The notes: generated by a model from the letters alone, not told the origin. A stretch of DNA of 47,565 nt from Polaromonas sp. (GCF_013817205.1 NZ_JACDDD010000022.1:1-47565); one strand, 5' to 3'. Positions 17,775-26,620 are shown, counted from the stretch's first letter. Program-made: numbers and translations.

Positions 17775-18623
17775 GTGAAGTCACCCAGCACCCTGCACAT
17801 CGCCCTGGGCTTTTCTGTTGCCCTGCACGCGGTGCTGCTGACAGTGCGTTTTGTCGACCCGGAACGGTTCAACCGCGTGTTCCAGGACACGCCGCTGGAA
17901 GTCATCCTGGTCAACGCCAAATCCAACGAGCGCCCGGACGCCGCCAAAGCCATCGCCCAGGCTTCTCTGGCCGGCGGCGGTGATGCCGAGCGGGGCCGCG
18001 CCACCAGTCCGCTGCCGCCATCAGCGCTGACCGAGGTTGGTGACGCGAGCGAAGATGCGCAGCGCAAGATCGAGGCCATGCAGGAGCAGCAGACGCTGCT
18101 GCTGGCCCAGATCAAGAAAGAGCTCGCATCCATGCCGCCGCCCGATCCCAAGGTGACAGCCCGCGATGCGGCGCAGGCCGAGCGCGAGGAAAAACGCAAA
18201 CAGCTCATCAAGATCCTGGCCGAAATCGAGCGGCGCATCAATGAAGAAAATGCGCGGCCGAAAAAGCGCTACATCAGCCCGGCGACGCGTGAAGAGGTCT
18301 ACGCGATCTATTACGACGCGCTGCGCCGCAAGATCGAGGAGCGTGGCACGGTCAACTTCCCCGAGCTGGCCGGCAAGAAGCTGTACGGTGAACTGACCAT
18401 GGTGCTGACCATCAATTTTGACGGCCGCGTGTTGTCCACCGAGGTGGCCGAGACTTCGGGCAACCTCACGCTGGACCGGCGCGCGCAAAGCATTGCGCGC
18501 AGTACCGGACCCTTCGGTACTTTCAGCGAAGCGATGCGCCGCAAGGCCGACCAGATCGTGGTGGTCTCGCGTTTCAAGTTCACGCGCGACGAAACGCTTG
18601 AAACCAAACAACTCGAGCGTTAA
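17775..18623 (+). CDS. TonB-type energy transducer protein
   Basis: This 282-aa protein has an N-terminal membrane helix (about 6-22), a long polar, charged region with predicted coiled coil (about 85-165), and a C-terminal TonB-like domain (about 195-275; LTMVLTINFDGRVLSTEVAE). TonB proteins pass the proton-motive force from ExbBD to outer-membrane receptors. No exbB/exbD genes are nearby, and the coiled-coil part is also seen in TolA-like proteins. It starts with GTG at 17775, 18 bp after the exoribonuclease; aroE follows after 15 bp, so the run looks like one operon. Confidence 0.82.
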   Translation: MKSPSTLHIALGFSVALHAVLLTVRFVDPERFNRVFQDTPLEVILVNAKSNERPDAAKAIAQASLAGGGDAERGRATSPLPPSALTEVGDASEDAQRKIEAMQEQQTLLLAQIKKELASMPPPDPKVTARDAAQAEREEKRKQLIKILAEIERRINEENARPKKRYISPATREEVYAIYYDALRRKIEERGTVNFPELAGKKLYGELTMVLTINFDGRVLSTEVAETSGNLTLDRRAQSIARSTGPFGTFSEAMRRKADQIVVVSRFKFTRDETLETKQLER

Positions 18624-18638
18624 GGCATCACCCTCACC

Positions 18639-19484
18639 ATGGATCACTACTGCGTCCTCGGCAACCCGGTTGCCCACAGCAAGTCGCCGACCATCCACGC
18701 GCGCTTCGCCGAGCTGACCGGTCAGGCCTTGAACTACGGCAGGCAGCTCGCGCCACTCGACGGCTTTACCGCCACCTTGCTGGCGTGGATCGCGGGCGGT
18801 GGCCGCGGCTGCAATGTGACGGTGCCCTTCAAGTTCGAGGCCTTCCGCCTGGCAGGCACCGCCAGTGAACGCGCCACGCTGGCGCAGGCTGCCAACACGC
18901 TGAAGTTCAGCGGCGCCGGAATGATCGAAGCAGACAACACGGACGGTGTTGGCCTGGTCAATGACATCCAGCTCAACGCAGGCATCAGCCTGGCCGGGCG
19001 CGACATCCTGCTGTTGGGCGCCGGCGGCGCAGCCGCCGGTGTGCTGGGCCCGCTGCTGGCGGCCGGGCCGCGCCGGCTGGTGGTCACCAATCGCACCCAC
19101 GCCAAAGCGCTGGACCTGGTGGCACGCCATGACAGCCACCCGTCGCTGCGCACCTTGCTACAAAAAACAGAGCTGCTTGCGCAGGAACAGCAAGGGCTGG
19201 AGGTCGATTTTGATGTGATTGTCAATGCCACGGCGAGCAGCCTGGGCGGCGGTGAGGCGGTTCCGGTGAGTGCGCGCGTGCTCAAGCCCGGAGCGCTGGC
19301 CTACGACATGATGTACGGCGCGGCGGCGCAAAGGTTTGGCGACTGGGCGTTGGCGCATGGCGCGGTGCCGCGCGATGGCCTGGGCATGCTGGTCGAACAG
19401 GCGGCCGAATCCTTTGCCTTCTGGCGCGGCGTGCGGCCGCCCTCGGCCCAGGTGCTGCAGGAAATGCGCGAGGCAAACGCATGA
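18639..19484 (+). CDS. aroE: Shikimate dehydrogenase (NADP+)
   Basis: AroE reduces 3-dehydroshikimate to shikimate in aromatic amino acid synthesis. Substrate-binding NPVAHSKSP is at residues 8-16. The catalytic Lys is in NVTVPFKFEA and the Asp in ADNTDGVGL. The Rossmann GAGGAAAGV is near 128-136, and the C-terminal GMLVEQAAESFAFWRG is typical. At about residues 172-192 the protein contains LLQKTELLAQEQQGLEVDFD, encoded by an in-frame repeat A copy in the cofactor domain. Length 281 aa versus 272 in E. coli suggests partial replacement rather than simple addition. The stop overlaps mtgA by 4 bp (ATGA). Confidence 0.96.
   Translation: MDHYCVLGNPVAHSKSPTIHARFAELTGQALNYGRQLAPLDGFTATLLAWIAGGGRGCNVTVPFKFEAFRLAGTASERATLAQAANTLKFSGAGMIEADNTDGVGLVNDIQLNAGISLAGRDILLLGAGGAAAGVLGPLLAAGPRRLVVTNRTHAKALDLVARHDSHPSLRTLLQKTELLAQEQQGLEVDFDVIVNATASSLGGGEAVPVSARVLKPGALAYDMMYGAAAQRFGDWALAHGAVPRDGLGMLVEQAAESFAFWRGVRPPSAQVLQEMREANA
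19156..19213 (+). repeat. Repeat A copy inside the aroE coding sequence
   Basis: The unit runs from TGCTACAAAAAACAGAGCTG to AAGGGCTGGAGGTCGATTTTGA, matching the minus-strand copies after ffh and in murG and murC. The phase gives LLQKTE, the same peptide as in the murC and murG copies. The ends match the intergenic consensus and only the middle varies. Confidence 0.8.
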
Positions 19485-20239
19485 AGGCGCTGCTGCGCTG
19501 GATGCTTCTGGTGCTGATCGCCGGCCTGGGGGTACAACTTTATTTTGTCAGTCGCATCGCGCTGATGGCGGTTGTCGACCCGCAGTCGACGGCCTTCCAG
19601 CGCTCTGAGATTTATCGGCTGGCGACTGAACAAGGCAGTCTGAAGTGGCGCCAGCAATGGGTCCCTTATTCAGAACTGTCCGACAAGCTCAAACGCGCGG
19701 TGATCGCGTCCGAGGATGCGACCTTTATCGAACACGAAGGCGTGGACGTGGAAGCGCTGGAAAAAGCCTGGGAGAAAAATACCCAAGCCGAGCAGCGCGC
19801 TGAAAAATCAGCCAGCCGGCTCGGCAGCAAAGCAGCGCCGACCGGCAGCAGCAAAGCGTCCAGACCACCCAAAGTTGTGGGCGGCTCCACCATCACCCAG
19901 CAACTTGCCAAAAACCTGTTCCTGTCGGGTGAGCGCACGTTGATGCGCAAGGGCGAAGAGCTGGTGCTGACGTTGTTGCTCGAGGCACTGCTGGACAAGC
20001 AGCGCATCCTGGAGATCTACCTCAACAATGTCGAATGGGGCGAAGGCGTGTTTGGCGCCGAAGCTGCGGCGCAGCATTATTTCCGCAAACCCGCTGCCAA
20101 ACTCAGCGCCTACGAAGCAGCCCGCCTGGCGGTGATGCTGCCGCGCCCCAAGTATTTTGAAACCCGGCCTGGTTCGGGTTATCTTGCCTCGCGCGCGTCC
20201 ACCATCGCTGCGCGCATGGGCGGGGTGGAGGTGCCATGA
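19481..20239 (+). CDS. mtgA: Monofunctional peptidoglycan glycosyltransferase MtgA
   Basis: MtgA is a family 51 glycosyltransferase anchored by an N-terminal helix (about 6-26), which polymerises lipid II into glycan strands. The catalytic Glu is in ASEDATFIEHEGVD, and the second motif GGSTITQQLAKNLFLS and RKGEELVLTLLLEALLDKQR follow. Between the first two motifs lies an extra Ala/Lys/Ser-rich stretch of about 28 residues (around 106-135), absent from E. coli MtgA. The start overlaps the aroE stop and the end overlaps plsC, both as ATGA. It works in the same pathway as the dcw genes of this window. Confidence 0.94.
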   Translation: MKALLRWMLLVLIAGLGVQLYFVSRIALMAVVDPQSTAFQRSEIYRLATEQGSLKWRQQWVPYSELSDKLKRAVIASEDATFIEHEGVDVEALEKAWEKNTQAEQRAEKSASRLGSKAAPTGSSKASRPPKVVGGSTITQQLAKNLFLSGERTLMRKGEELVLTLLLEALLDKQRILEIYLNNVEWGEGVFGAEAAAQHYFRKPAAKLSAYEAARLAVMLPRPKYFETRPGSGYLASRASTIAARMGGVEVP

Positions 20240-20853
20240 ATCTACGGGCAAAAGCCATGAGCCTGTTTTTGCTGGGTCTGATCCGCGCGCTGACCGGCGC
20301 GCAGGCGCGGTGGCAGGGCTGCCCACCCAAGGCCGAGCAGCGGATCTATTTTGCGAACCATCAAAGCCATGCCGACCTGGTGCTGATGTGGGCCGCGCTG
20401 CCCAGCGAACTGCGCAGCATCACGCGGCCGATCGCGGCAAAGGATTATTGGACCAAAACGCCGTTCAAGCGGTGGATCACCACGGCGGTGTTCAACGCCA
20501 TTTATGTGGACCGTGCCAAAACCACCGACCAGGACCCGCTGGAGCCGCTGATCGATGCGCTGGAAAGCGGCGACTCCATCATCCTGTTCCCGGAAGGGAC
20601 ACGCGGCAACCAGGAAGAGCCGCAGGCCTTCAAGTCAGGCCTGTACAACCTCGCGCAGAAGTTTCCCCAGGTGGTGCTGGTGCCAGCCTGGATCAACAAC
20701 GTGCAGCGGGTGATGCCCAAGGGTGAAGTGGTGCCAGTTCCCATCCTGTGCTCGGTAACCTTCGGCGCGCCGCTGGCACTTGAGGCCGGCGAAGACCGCA
20801 GCAGCTTCCTGACACGTGCGCGGCAGGCCGTCATGGCGCTGAAAGATACCTGA
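20236..20853 (+). CDS. plsC: 1-acyl-sn-glycerol-3-phosphate acyltransferase family protein
   Basis: This 205-aa LPLAT-family protein acylates lysophosphatidic acid or a related acceptor at the inner membrane. Motif I is NHQSHAD (about 36-42) with the HxxxxD-type His and Asp, and motif III is FPEGTRGNQEE. It is shorter than E. coli PlsC (245 aa), and a substrate other than lysophosphatidate is possible. It overlaps mtgA at the start and the CdsA-like gene at the end (TGATG), so phospholipid and wall genes are translated together. Confidence 0.88.
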   Translation: MNLRAKAMSLFLLGLIRALTGAQARWQGCPPKAEQRIYFANHQSHADLVLMWAALPSELRSITRPIAAKDYWTKTPFKRWITTAVFNAIYVDRAKTTDQDPLEPLIDALESGDSIILFPEGTRGNQEEPQAFKSGLYNLAQKFPQVVLVPAWINNVQRVMPKGEVVPVPILCSVTFGAPLALEAGEDRSSFLTRARQAVMALKDT

Positions 20854-21833
20854 TGAGCAGCTTCCTGCGCAACCTCACGCCCTCGCAGCAGGTCGGCCTG
20901 CTGTTCGTGATGGTGTTTGGCCTGCTGATTGCCGCCAGCATCTGGGCGCTGGTGATCTCTTTGCGCGATGACGGCGAGAATGAAATTCGGACCCAGGACA
21001 TCCGGGAGATGACCAGCCTGCTCAACACCTCTTGGGTGATGTGTACCGTGTTCTGGCTGGCGTGGGCCTCGGGCGAAACGATGGCGACGCTGCTATTTGC
21101 CATCATCGCTTTTTTTGCATTGCGCGAATTCATCACGCTTTCCCCGACGCGCCGCGGCGACCACCGCAGCCTGGTGCTGGCCTTTTTTGTGGTGCTCCCG
21201 GTGCAGTTCTGGCTGGTGATCACCAAACGCTTCGACCTGGTGACAGTGTTCATCCCGGTCTATGTCTTCCTGCTGATCCCCGTCGTCAGCGCGCTGGCCA
21301 ACGACCCGCAGCGTTTCCTGGAACGCAACGCCAAGCTGCAATGGGGCATCATGGTCTGCGTCTACGGCATCAGCCATGTGCCGGCGCTGTTGCAGTTGGG
21401 CTTTCCCAGCTACAGCGGTAAAAACGCCTTCCTCGTCTTCTTCCTGGTATTTGTGGTGCAGACCGGCATGCTGGTGCAACACCTGGCCAGCCGCAGGTGG
21501 CCGCGCAAGGCGACGGCGCCGCAGGTCAGTCAGAGCTTCAACTGGACCAGCTGGCTGATCGGGCTCGCAGTCGGCGGTTTTATCGGCGGCCTGATGTCCG
21601 GCCTGACGCCCTTCAAGCCAGCACAGGCGGTGGCCATGGCGCTGATTGCGTGTATCGCCGGCTCGCTGGGCCATCTGGTGATGAAGGCGCTCAAGCGCGA
21701 TCGCGGCATCACCAACTGGGGCAGCGAAGGCAAGTCGGTCACCGGCGCCAGCGGCCTGCTGGATCGGGTCGATGCCCTGTGTTTTGCAGCGCCCGTGTTT
21801 TTTCACTCGGTTCGATGGTATTTTGGCCTCTAG
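20853..21833 (+). CDS. CdsA-like phosphatidate cytidylyltransferase family protein
   Basis: This 326-aa protein has about eight membrane helices. The C-terminal part follows the CDP-diglyceride synthase pattern: KALKRDRGITNWG, then TGASGLLDRVDALCFAAPVF. The classic enzyme would form CDP-diacylglycerol from CTP and phosphatidate. Here the signature diverges: the KD pair after GI is TN and the HGG before LDR is ASG, while LDRVD is kept. It may be a variant like YnbB with altered activity. It directly follows plsC. The stop TAG lies inside the GGCCTCTAG edge of a repeat A copy, giving the C-terminus WYFGL. Confidence 0.8.
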   Translation: MSSFLRNLTPSQQVGLLFVMVFGLLIAASIWALVISLRDDGENEIRTQDIREMTSLLNTSWVMCTVFWLAWASGETMATLLFAIIAFFALREFITLSPTRRGDHRSLVLAFFVVLPVQFWLVITKRFDLVTVFIPVYVFLLIPVVSALANDPQRFLERNAKLQWGIMVCVYGISHVPALLQLGFPSYSGKNAFLVFFLVFVVQTGMLVQHLASRRWPRKATAPQVSQSFNWTSWLIGLAVGGFIGGLMSGLTPFKPAQAVAMALIACIAGSLGHLVMKALKRDRGITNWGSEGKSVTGASGLLDRVDALCFAAPVFFHSVRWYFGL

Positions 21834-21874
21834 CCCCCGTCCAGCAAGCGCGAGCAGCTATCAAAAGAAGAGCA
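21821..21874 (-). repeat. Repeat A copy between the CdsA-like gene and ruvC
   Basis: Read on the minus strand the unit runs from TGCTCTTCTTTTGATAGCTG to GGGCTAGAGGCCAAAA. It fills the entire junction: it contains the stop codon of the upstream gene and ends 1 bp before the ruvC ATG. Confidence 0.78.
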
Positions 21875-21875
21875 T

Positions 21876-22424
21876 ATGAGGATTCTGGGAATCGACCCCG
21901 GCCTGCAGATTACCGGCTTCGGCGTGATCGACGTGGACGGGCCGTCGCTGACCTATGTGGCCAGCGGCACCATCAAGACCACCCACCTGGACCGGGGTAA
22001 CCTGCCGGCACGGCTCAAGGTGCTATTCGACGGCATCTGCGAAATCACCGCCCGCTACAGCCCGGACAGCTCGGCCTGCGAGATCGTGTTTGTCAACGTG
22101 AACCCGCAGGCCACGCTGATGCTGGGCCAGGCACGCGGCGCCTGCGTCACGGCACTGGTCAGCTGCAACATCGAGGTTGCCGAATACACGCCGCTGCAGA
22201 TGAAAAAGGCTGTGGCCGGTTATGGCAAGGCCGGCAAGCCCGAGGTGCAGGAGATGGTCAAACGTCTGCTCAAACTGCCGGGGCTGCCCGGCAAGGACGC
22301 CGCCGATGCGCTGGCGCTGGCGATCACCCATGCCCATGTGGGCGCTTCCGCGGCGATCCTGGCACGCGCCACAACGCTGGGCCGCACATCCACCGCCTCA
22401 TTCAAGGACGGGCGGCATCACTGA
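21876..22424 (+). CDS. ruvC: Holliday junction resolvase RuvC
   Basis: RuvC is the dimeric endonuclease that cuts Holliday junctions with RuvAB during recombinational repair. The catalytic acids are Asp7 ([13 protein letters not shown]), the Glu of [11 protein letters not shown], and the two Asp of [23 protein letters not shown] and [16 protein letters not shown] are typical. Length is 182 aa against 173 in E. coli. ruvA and ruvB are not in the window. Its ATG lies just after a repeat A copy, so the sequence before the start (AAAAGAAGAGC) that must recruit ribosomes belongs to the repeat. Confidence 0.96.
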   Translation: MRILGIDPGLQITGFGVIDVDGPSLTYVASGTIKTTHLDRGNLPARLKVLFDGICEITARYSPDSSACEIVFVNVNPQATLMLGQARGACVTALVSCNIEVAEYTPLQMKKAVAGYGKAGKPEVQEMVKRLLKLPGLPGKDAADALALAITHAHVGASAAILARATTLGRTSTASFKDGRHH

Positions 22425-22445
22425 ACCAGCGCTGCCTGACTTCTG

Positions 22446-22628
22446 TTAATCCCAAGCCAACTGGTCGGCGATCAGGATGGCGAAAAAGATGAAGGCGGCG
22501 ACCAGGGTGCCGCCGAGTATCCGGAGGCCGGTGCGTTTGTAGCGGACGTTGGATGTGATCGCGAACAGCGCGAACGAGATGCCGGCAGCCACCAGCAGCA
22601 AAACAATGATGACGCGAAAAACAGCCAT
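22446..22628 (-). CDS. Small two-TM membrane protein of unknown function
   Basis: This 60-aa protein has two hydrophobic helices (about 3-21 and 38-56) joined by a basic loop (TSNVRYKRTGLRILGG). I do not recognise a named family; it is broadly like small DUF2909-type proteins. I chose the ATG at 22628 because the earlier frame runs into lpxC. It lies 4 bp after the lpxC stop on the same strand, so it is probably translated from the lpxC message. Its stop faces ruvC, convergent. Confidence 0.65.
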   Translation of the reverse strand: MAVFRVIIVLLLVAAGISFALFAITSNVRYKRTGLRILGGTLVAAFIFFAILIADQLAWD

Positions 22629-22632
22629 GCAG

Positions 22633-23556
22633 CTACCACGCCCGCGCCAGCTGCGCAAAACCCTGAGGGGCTTTCTTCTCGTCCTCGAACGTCACCAGCT
22701 CGTAGGCATCAGCATGTGACAGCAACTCACGCAGCAGCTTGTTGTTCAGCGCGTGGCCGGAGCGGAAGGCGCTGTAAGCCGCCAGCAAGGGCTTGCCGAG
22801 CAGGTAGAGGTCGCCCATGGCGTCCAGAATCTTGTGTTTGACGAACTCGTCGTTGTAACGCAGGCCATCGGTGTTGAGCACTTTGTAGTCGTCCATGACG
22901 ACGGCATTGTCGAGGCCGCCGCCGAGCGCCAGCCCGTTGGCCCGCAGCATCTCCACTTCCTTGGTGAATCCGAAGGTCCGAGCCCGGGCGATGTCGCGAG
23001 TGTAGGAGCCCGAGCCAATGTCAAACTCGACGCGCTGGCCGGTGGAGTCCACGGCAGGATGGTCAAATTCAATTTCAAAACTGAGCTTGTAGCCTTCGTA
23101 GGGACTCAGGCGCGCCCACTTGACATTAGCGCCGTCGCCCTCGCGCACTTCCACCGGCTTGAGCACCCTGATGAAACGCTTAGGTGCTGCCTGCAGCGCA
23201 ATGCCGGCGGATTGCAGCAAGAACACAAAGGAAGAGGCCGAGCCATCCAGAATCGGCACCTCTTCGGCGGTGATGTCGATATACAGGTTGTCGATGCCCA
23301 GACCGGCGCAGGCCGACATCACGTGTTCAACAGTGCGCACCTTAGCGCTACCGCCGGAAATGGTGGACGCCAGGCGTGTGTCCGACACCGCCTGCGCGGA
23401 GATGGGAATATCTACCGGCTGCGGCAGATCCACGCGCCTGAACACAATGCCGGTGTCCGGCGCTGCCGGCCGCAAGGTCAGCTCGACCCGCTGCCCGCTG
23501 TGCAGGCCCACACCGACGGCCTTGGTCAGGGATTTGAGGGTTCTTTGGGCGAGCAT
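22633..23556 (-). CDS. lpxC: UDP-3-O-acyl-N-acetylglucosamine deacetylase
   Basis: LpxC is the zinc deacetylase that commits UDP-GlcNAc derivatives to lipid A synthesis. The first Zn ligand and catalytic Glu are in [16 protein letters not shown] (near residues 77-80). The other ligands are the His and Asp of [15 protein letters not shown], and the catalytic His is in [10 protein letters not shown]. Length 307 aa is normal. It is the last named gene of the dcw cluster, as in many Gram-negatives, but separated from ftsZ by about 450 bp of repeat-like sequence, so it may have its own promoter there. The ATG at 23556 follows an A/T-rich stretch. Confidence 0.97.
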   Translation of the reverse strand: MLAQRTLKSLTKAVGVGLHSGQRVELTLRPAAPDTGIVFRRVDLPQPVDIPISAQAVSDTRLASTISGGSAKVRTVEHVMSACAGLGIDNLYIDITAEEVPILDGSASSFVFLLQSAGIALQAAPKRFIRVLKPVEVREGDGANVKWARLSPYEGYKLSFEIEFDHPAVDSTGQRVEFDIGSGSYTRDIARARTFGFTKEVEMLRANGLALGGGLDNAVVMDDYKVLNTDGLRYNDEFVKHKILDAMGDLYLLGKPLLAAYSAFRSGHALNNKLLRELLSHADAYELVTFEDEKKAPQGFAQLARAW

Positions 23557-23639
23557 GGGTTTATTTTAATTGGGGTGGGTTAAGCGGGGGTAAAGCATGG
23601 ATATGTCGATTCTCGCCATCCCCGTGGTCTTCGGACTCT

Positions 23640-24000
23640 ATGGCGCGCCAGCTAGCCGGGTCTCGCCCCGGCAGGCGAGTTACCTTTCTTTGTCTCGCCA
23701 AAAAAACCGAACGGAAAGCAAGGCGACCCGATGGTCTGGGTCCCCTGCGCTGCGCTCCTCGGCCCAGCCCGACGGGTGGGGGATGGGAAGCGGACACTGG
23801 GGACAAAATCCGGAGCAGAAGAAGCGCGCAGCGCTTCTTCTGCGGGAATCCCAACAGGCTGCCATGCTTGCAAGCGAGCGCAGCTCACGCGGCCAAATGA
23901 GGCTCTCTTCCATCGCCCAGCGGGGGCGAGGGAAGGGCGGGGGGTTGGGAGTGGGGAGTTACGCCTACTGTCCCCAACGAACCGGGAACAGGGTGTGATG
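23640..24000. repeat. Repeat-like block in the ftsZ-lpxC gap
   Basis: The 456-bp gap (23557-24012) contains GGCAGGCGAGTTACCTTTCT, CGCCAAAAAAACCGAACGG, GGCGACCCGATGGTCTGGGT and TGCGCTGCGCTCCTCGGCC. I recall such segments from dispersed repeats in Comamonadaceae genomes; this is memory, not a search. Inside is a perfect 13-bp hairpin with a 3-nt loop at 23815-23843 (arm GCAGAAGAAGCGC). TGGGGACA (23798-23805) recurs inverted at 23969-23976. Open frames crossing it have no motif. Boundaries are approximate. Confidence 0.6.
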
Positions 24001-24009
24001 CCTCACACC
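23992..24009 (-). terminator. Hairpin directly after the ftsZ stop
   Basis: GGTGTGA (23992-23998) pairs with TCACACC (24003-24009) across a TGCC loop, 3 bp beyond the ftsZ stop. There is no U-tract, so it is not a canonical intrinsic terminator; it may protect the 3' end or attenuate read-through to lpxC. Confidence 0.45.
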
Positions 24010-24012
24010 AAA

Positions 24013-25242
24013 CTAGTCGGCCTGCTTACGCAAAAACGCAGGAATTTCGAAATCGTCCATGCCGCCGGACGCCAACGCATCGACCTTGGCTGCCGCTTGC
24101 GTGCGGTTGGTACGCCACACGCTGGGAACCGCCATGTTGCCGTAGTCGGGTTGGGCCGAACCCATGCTGCCGCCGGGATGCGCGCTGTTGACCGACCCGC
24201 TGCCTACCGACATATTGAGCACAGGCATGTTGTCAGTCCCGGTGCGCAGCACCTGCAGCGGCGGCGCCGTGCGGCGCGCGCCCTGGCGGCTCAGGCCGGT
24301 GGCCACCACCGTGACGCGGATGTCATCGCCAAGCTCGTCGTCGTAGGCCGTGCCATAGATCACATGCGCGTCGGGCGAGGCATAGGCGCGGATAGTGTTC
24401 ATCGCCAGCTTGGACTCGTTGAGCTTGAGCGAACCCTTTGCGGCGCTGATCAGCACCAGCACGCCCTTGGCGCCCGAGAGGTCGATGCCTTCGAGCAGCG
24501 GGCAGGCCACCGCCTGTTCGGCAGCGATGCGCGCGCGGTCCGGGCCGTTGGCGCGGGCCGTGCCCATCATGGCTTTGCCGGGCTCGCCCATCACGGTGCG
24601 CACGTCTTCGAAGTCGACGTTCACGTGGCCGGGAACGTTGATGATCTCGGCAATGCCGCCGACGGCGTTTTTCAGCACGTCGTTGGCGTGCGCAAAGGCC
24701 TCGTCCTGCGTCACCTCATCACCCAGCACTTCGAGCAGCTTCTCGTTGAGGACCACGATCAGCGAATCGACGTTGGCTTCCAGCTCGGCCAGGCCGAGGT
24801 CGGCGTTGGTCATCCGGCGACCACCTTCGAACTCGAATGGCTTGGTCACCACCCCGACGGTCAAAATCCCCATCTCCTTGGCGATGCGCGCGATGACGGG
24901 CGCGGCGCCGGTCCCGGTGCCGCCGCCCATGCCGGCGGTGATGAACAACATGTGTGCGCCGGCAATCGCCTCGCGGATGTCTTCCACCGCCATCTCTGCC
25001 GAGTCGCGGCCCTTCTCGGGCTTGCTGCCCGCGCCCAGGCCGCTGCCGCCCAGCTGGATCTGCTTGTGCGCGCTGCCGCGGCCCAGGGCCTGGGCATCGG
25101 TGTTGGCGCAGATGAACTCCACGCCCTGCACGTTGCGTTCAATCATGTGTTCGACCGCGTTGCCGCCGCCGCCGCCCACGCCAATCACCTTGATTTGCGT
25201 GCCCTGGTTGAACTCTTCGATTTCAATCATTTCGATGCTCAT
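24013..25242 (-). CDS. ftsZ: Cell division GTPase FtsZ
   Basis: FtsZ is the tubulin-like GTPase that forms the division ring. The nucleotide-binding GVGGGGGNAVEHMI is at about 21-34, the tubulin signature GGGTGTGAAPVIA near 107-119, and the catalytic T7-type NVDFEDVRTVM near 207. A Gly/Ser-rich linker follows (about 320-390). The C-terminal peptide DDFEIPAFLRKQAD binds FtsA and ZipA-type partners. Length is 409 aa. AGGAGG stands 5 nt before the ATG, the best ribosome site in the cluster, in keeping with the high FtsZ need. ftsA lies 144 bp upstream; that gap may hold an extra promoter but I see no clear one. Confidence 0.98.
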   Translation of the reverse strand: MSIEMIEIEEFNQGTQIKVIGVGGGGGNAVEHMIERNVQGVEFICANTDAQALGRGSAHKQIQLGGSGLGAGSKPEKGRDSAEMAVEDIREAIAGAHMLFITAGMGGGTGTGAAPVIARIAKEMGILTVGVVTKPFEFEGGRRMTNADLGLAELEANVDSLIVVLNEKLLEVLGDEVTQDEAFAHANDVLKNAVGGIAEIINVPGHVNVDFEDVRTVMGEPGKAMMGTARANGPDRARIAAEQAVACPLLEGIDLSGAKGVLVLISAAKGSLKLNESKLAMNTIRAYASPDAHVIYGTAYDDELGDDIRVTVVATGLSRQGARRTAPPLQVLRTGTDNMPVLNMSVGSGSVNSAHPGGSMGSAQPDYGNMAVPSVWRTNRTQAAAKVDALASGGMDDFEIPAFLRKQAD

Positions 25243-25386
25243 GTGAGCCTCCTATCGGTATGTTTGCAGTTGCCAAAAATTTTGTTGTGAAAGTAAAAGC
25301 GGTGATCAGTCCTCATGCAGGGGGATCGGCGCCTCCCGAATGTTTGCAACGCGGGCTCCGCCAGGCAAAAGCATGGAATTTTTTCA

Positions 25387-26616
25387 TCAGAAGTTCCCCA
25401 CCAGCCAGTCCTTGACCTTGCCAAAAGCGTTGTGCACGCTGCCTGCCTTTTGCGCGACGCGGTGGCCGCGCATCCGCGCCAGCCTGGCCTCTTCGAGCAG
25501 CCCCATCACGGTGGCGGCGCGCGGCTGGGCCACCATGTCGGCCAGCGCGCTGGAATAACGCGGGATGCCGCGGCGCACCGGCTTGAGGAAGATGTCCTCG
25601 CCAAGCTCGACCATGCCGGGCATCACCGCGCTGCCGCCGGTGATCACGATGCCCGAGGACAAGACTTCCTCATAGCCTGACTCGCGAATCACCTGCTGCA
25701 CCAAAGAGAAAATTTCCTCGATGCGTGGCTCGATCACGCCAGCCAGCGCCTGGCGCGACAACATGCGCGGGCCCCGGTCGCCCAGCCCCGGCACCTCGAC
25801 CTGGGTGTCCGGGTCAGCCAGCAACTGCTTGGCGAAACCGTTTTCGACCTTGATGTCCTCGGCATCCTTGGTCGGGGTGCGCAGCGCCATCGCGATGTCG
25901 CTGGTGATGAGATCGCCGGCAATCGGGATCACTGCCGTGTGCCGGATCGCACCGCCTGTGAAAATTGCCACGTCGGTGGTTCCCGCGCCGATGTCGACCA
26001 GAGCCACGCCGAGCTCCTGCTCATCGCGGCTGAGCACCGACAGGCTGGATGCCAGCGGGTTGAGCATCAACTGGTCCACTTCCAGGCCACAACGGCGGAC
26101 GCACTTGATGATGTTTTCCGCTGCACTTTGCGCCCCAGTCACGATGTGCACCTTGGCCTCCAGCCGTATGCCGCTCATGCCGATGGGCTCGCGCACGTCC
26201 TGGCCGTCAATGACAAACTCCTGTGGCTCGACCAGCAGCAAGCGCTGGTCGGTGGAGATGTTGATGGCCTTGGCGGTCTCGATCACGCGGGCCACGTCAG
26301 CCTGCGTGACTTCCTTGTCCTTGACTGCCACCATGCCGCTGGAGTTGATGCCGCGGATATGGCTGCCGGTGATGCCGGTGTAAACCCGGGCGATCTTGCA
26401 GTCAGCCATCAGCTCCGCTTCTTTCAGCGCCTGCTGGATGCTTTGCACCGTGGCGTCGATGTTGACCACCACGCCACGCTTGAGGCCGTTGCTGTAGGCG
26501 ATGCCCAGGCCGGCCAGCTTGAGCTCGCCGCCCGGCAGCACCTCGGCCACCACAGCCATGACCTTGCTGGTCCCGATGTCCAGCCCCACAACAAGATCCT
26601 TGTATTCCTTGGCCAT
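25387..26616 (-). CDS. ftsA: Cell division protein FtsA
   Basis: FtsA is the actin-fold ATPase that tethers FtsZ to the membrane and recruits late division proteins. The phosphate-1 motif VVGLDIGTSKVMAVVAEV lies near the N-terminus. The SHS2/1C insertion is near residues 85-165, phosphate-2 is in ALVDIGAGTTDVAIFTGG, and the adenosine motif is in SGIVITGGSAVMPG. The C-terminal amphipathic helix is FGKVKDWLVGNF. Length 409 aa is normal. It starts 4 bp after ftsQ. Function follows from the family and the ftsQ-ftsA-ftsZ order. Confidence 0.98.
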   Translation of the reverse strand: MAKEYKDLVVGLDIGTSKVMAVVAEVLPGGELKLAGLGIAYSNGLKRGVVVNIDATVQSIQQALKEAELMADCKIARVYTGITGSHIRGINSSGMVAVKDKEVTQADVARVIETAKAINISTDQRLLLVEPQEFVIDGQDVREPIGMSGIRLEAKVHIVTGAQSAAENIIKCVRRCGLEVDQLMLNPLASSLSVLSRDEQELGVALVDIGAGTTDVAIFTGGAIRHTAVIPIAGDLITSDIAMALRTPTKDAEDIKVENGFAKQLLADPDTQVEVPGLGDRGPRMLSRQALAGVIEPRIEEIFSLVQQVIRESGYEEVLSSGIVITGGSAVMPGMVELGEDIFLKPVRRGIPRYSSALADMVAQPRAATVMGLLEEARLARMRGHRVAQKAGSVHNAFGKVKDWLVGNF

Positions 26617-26620
26617 ATCT

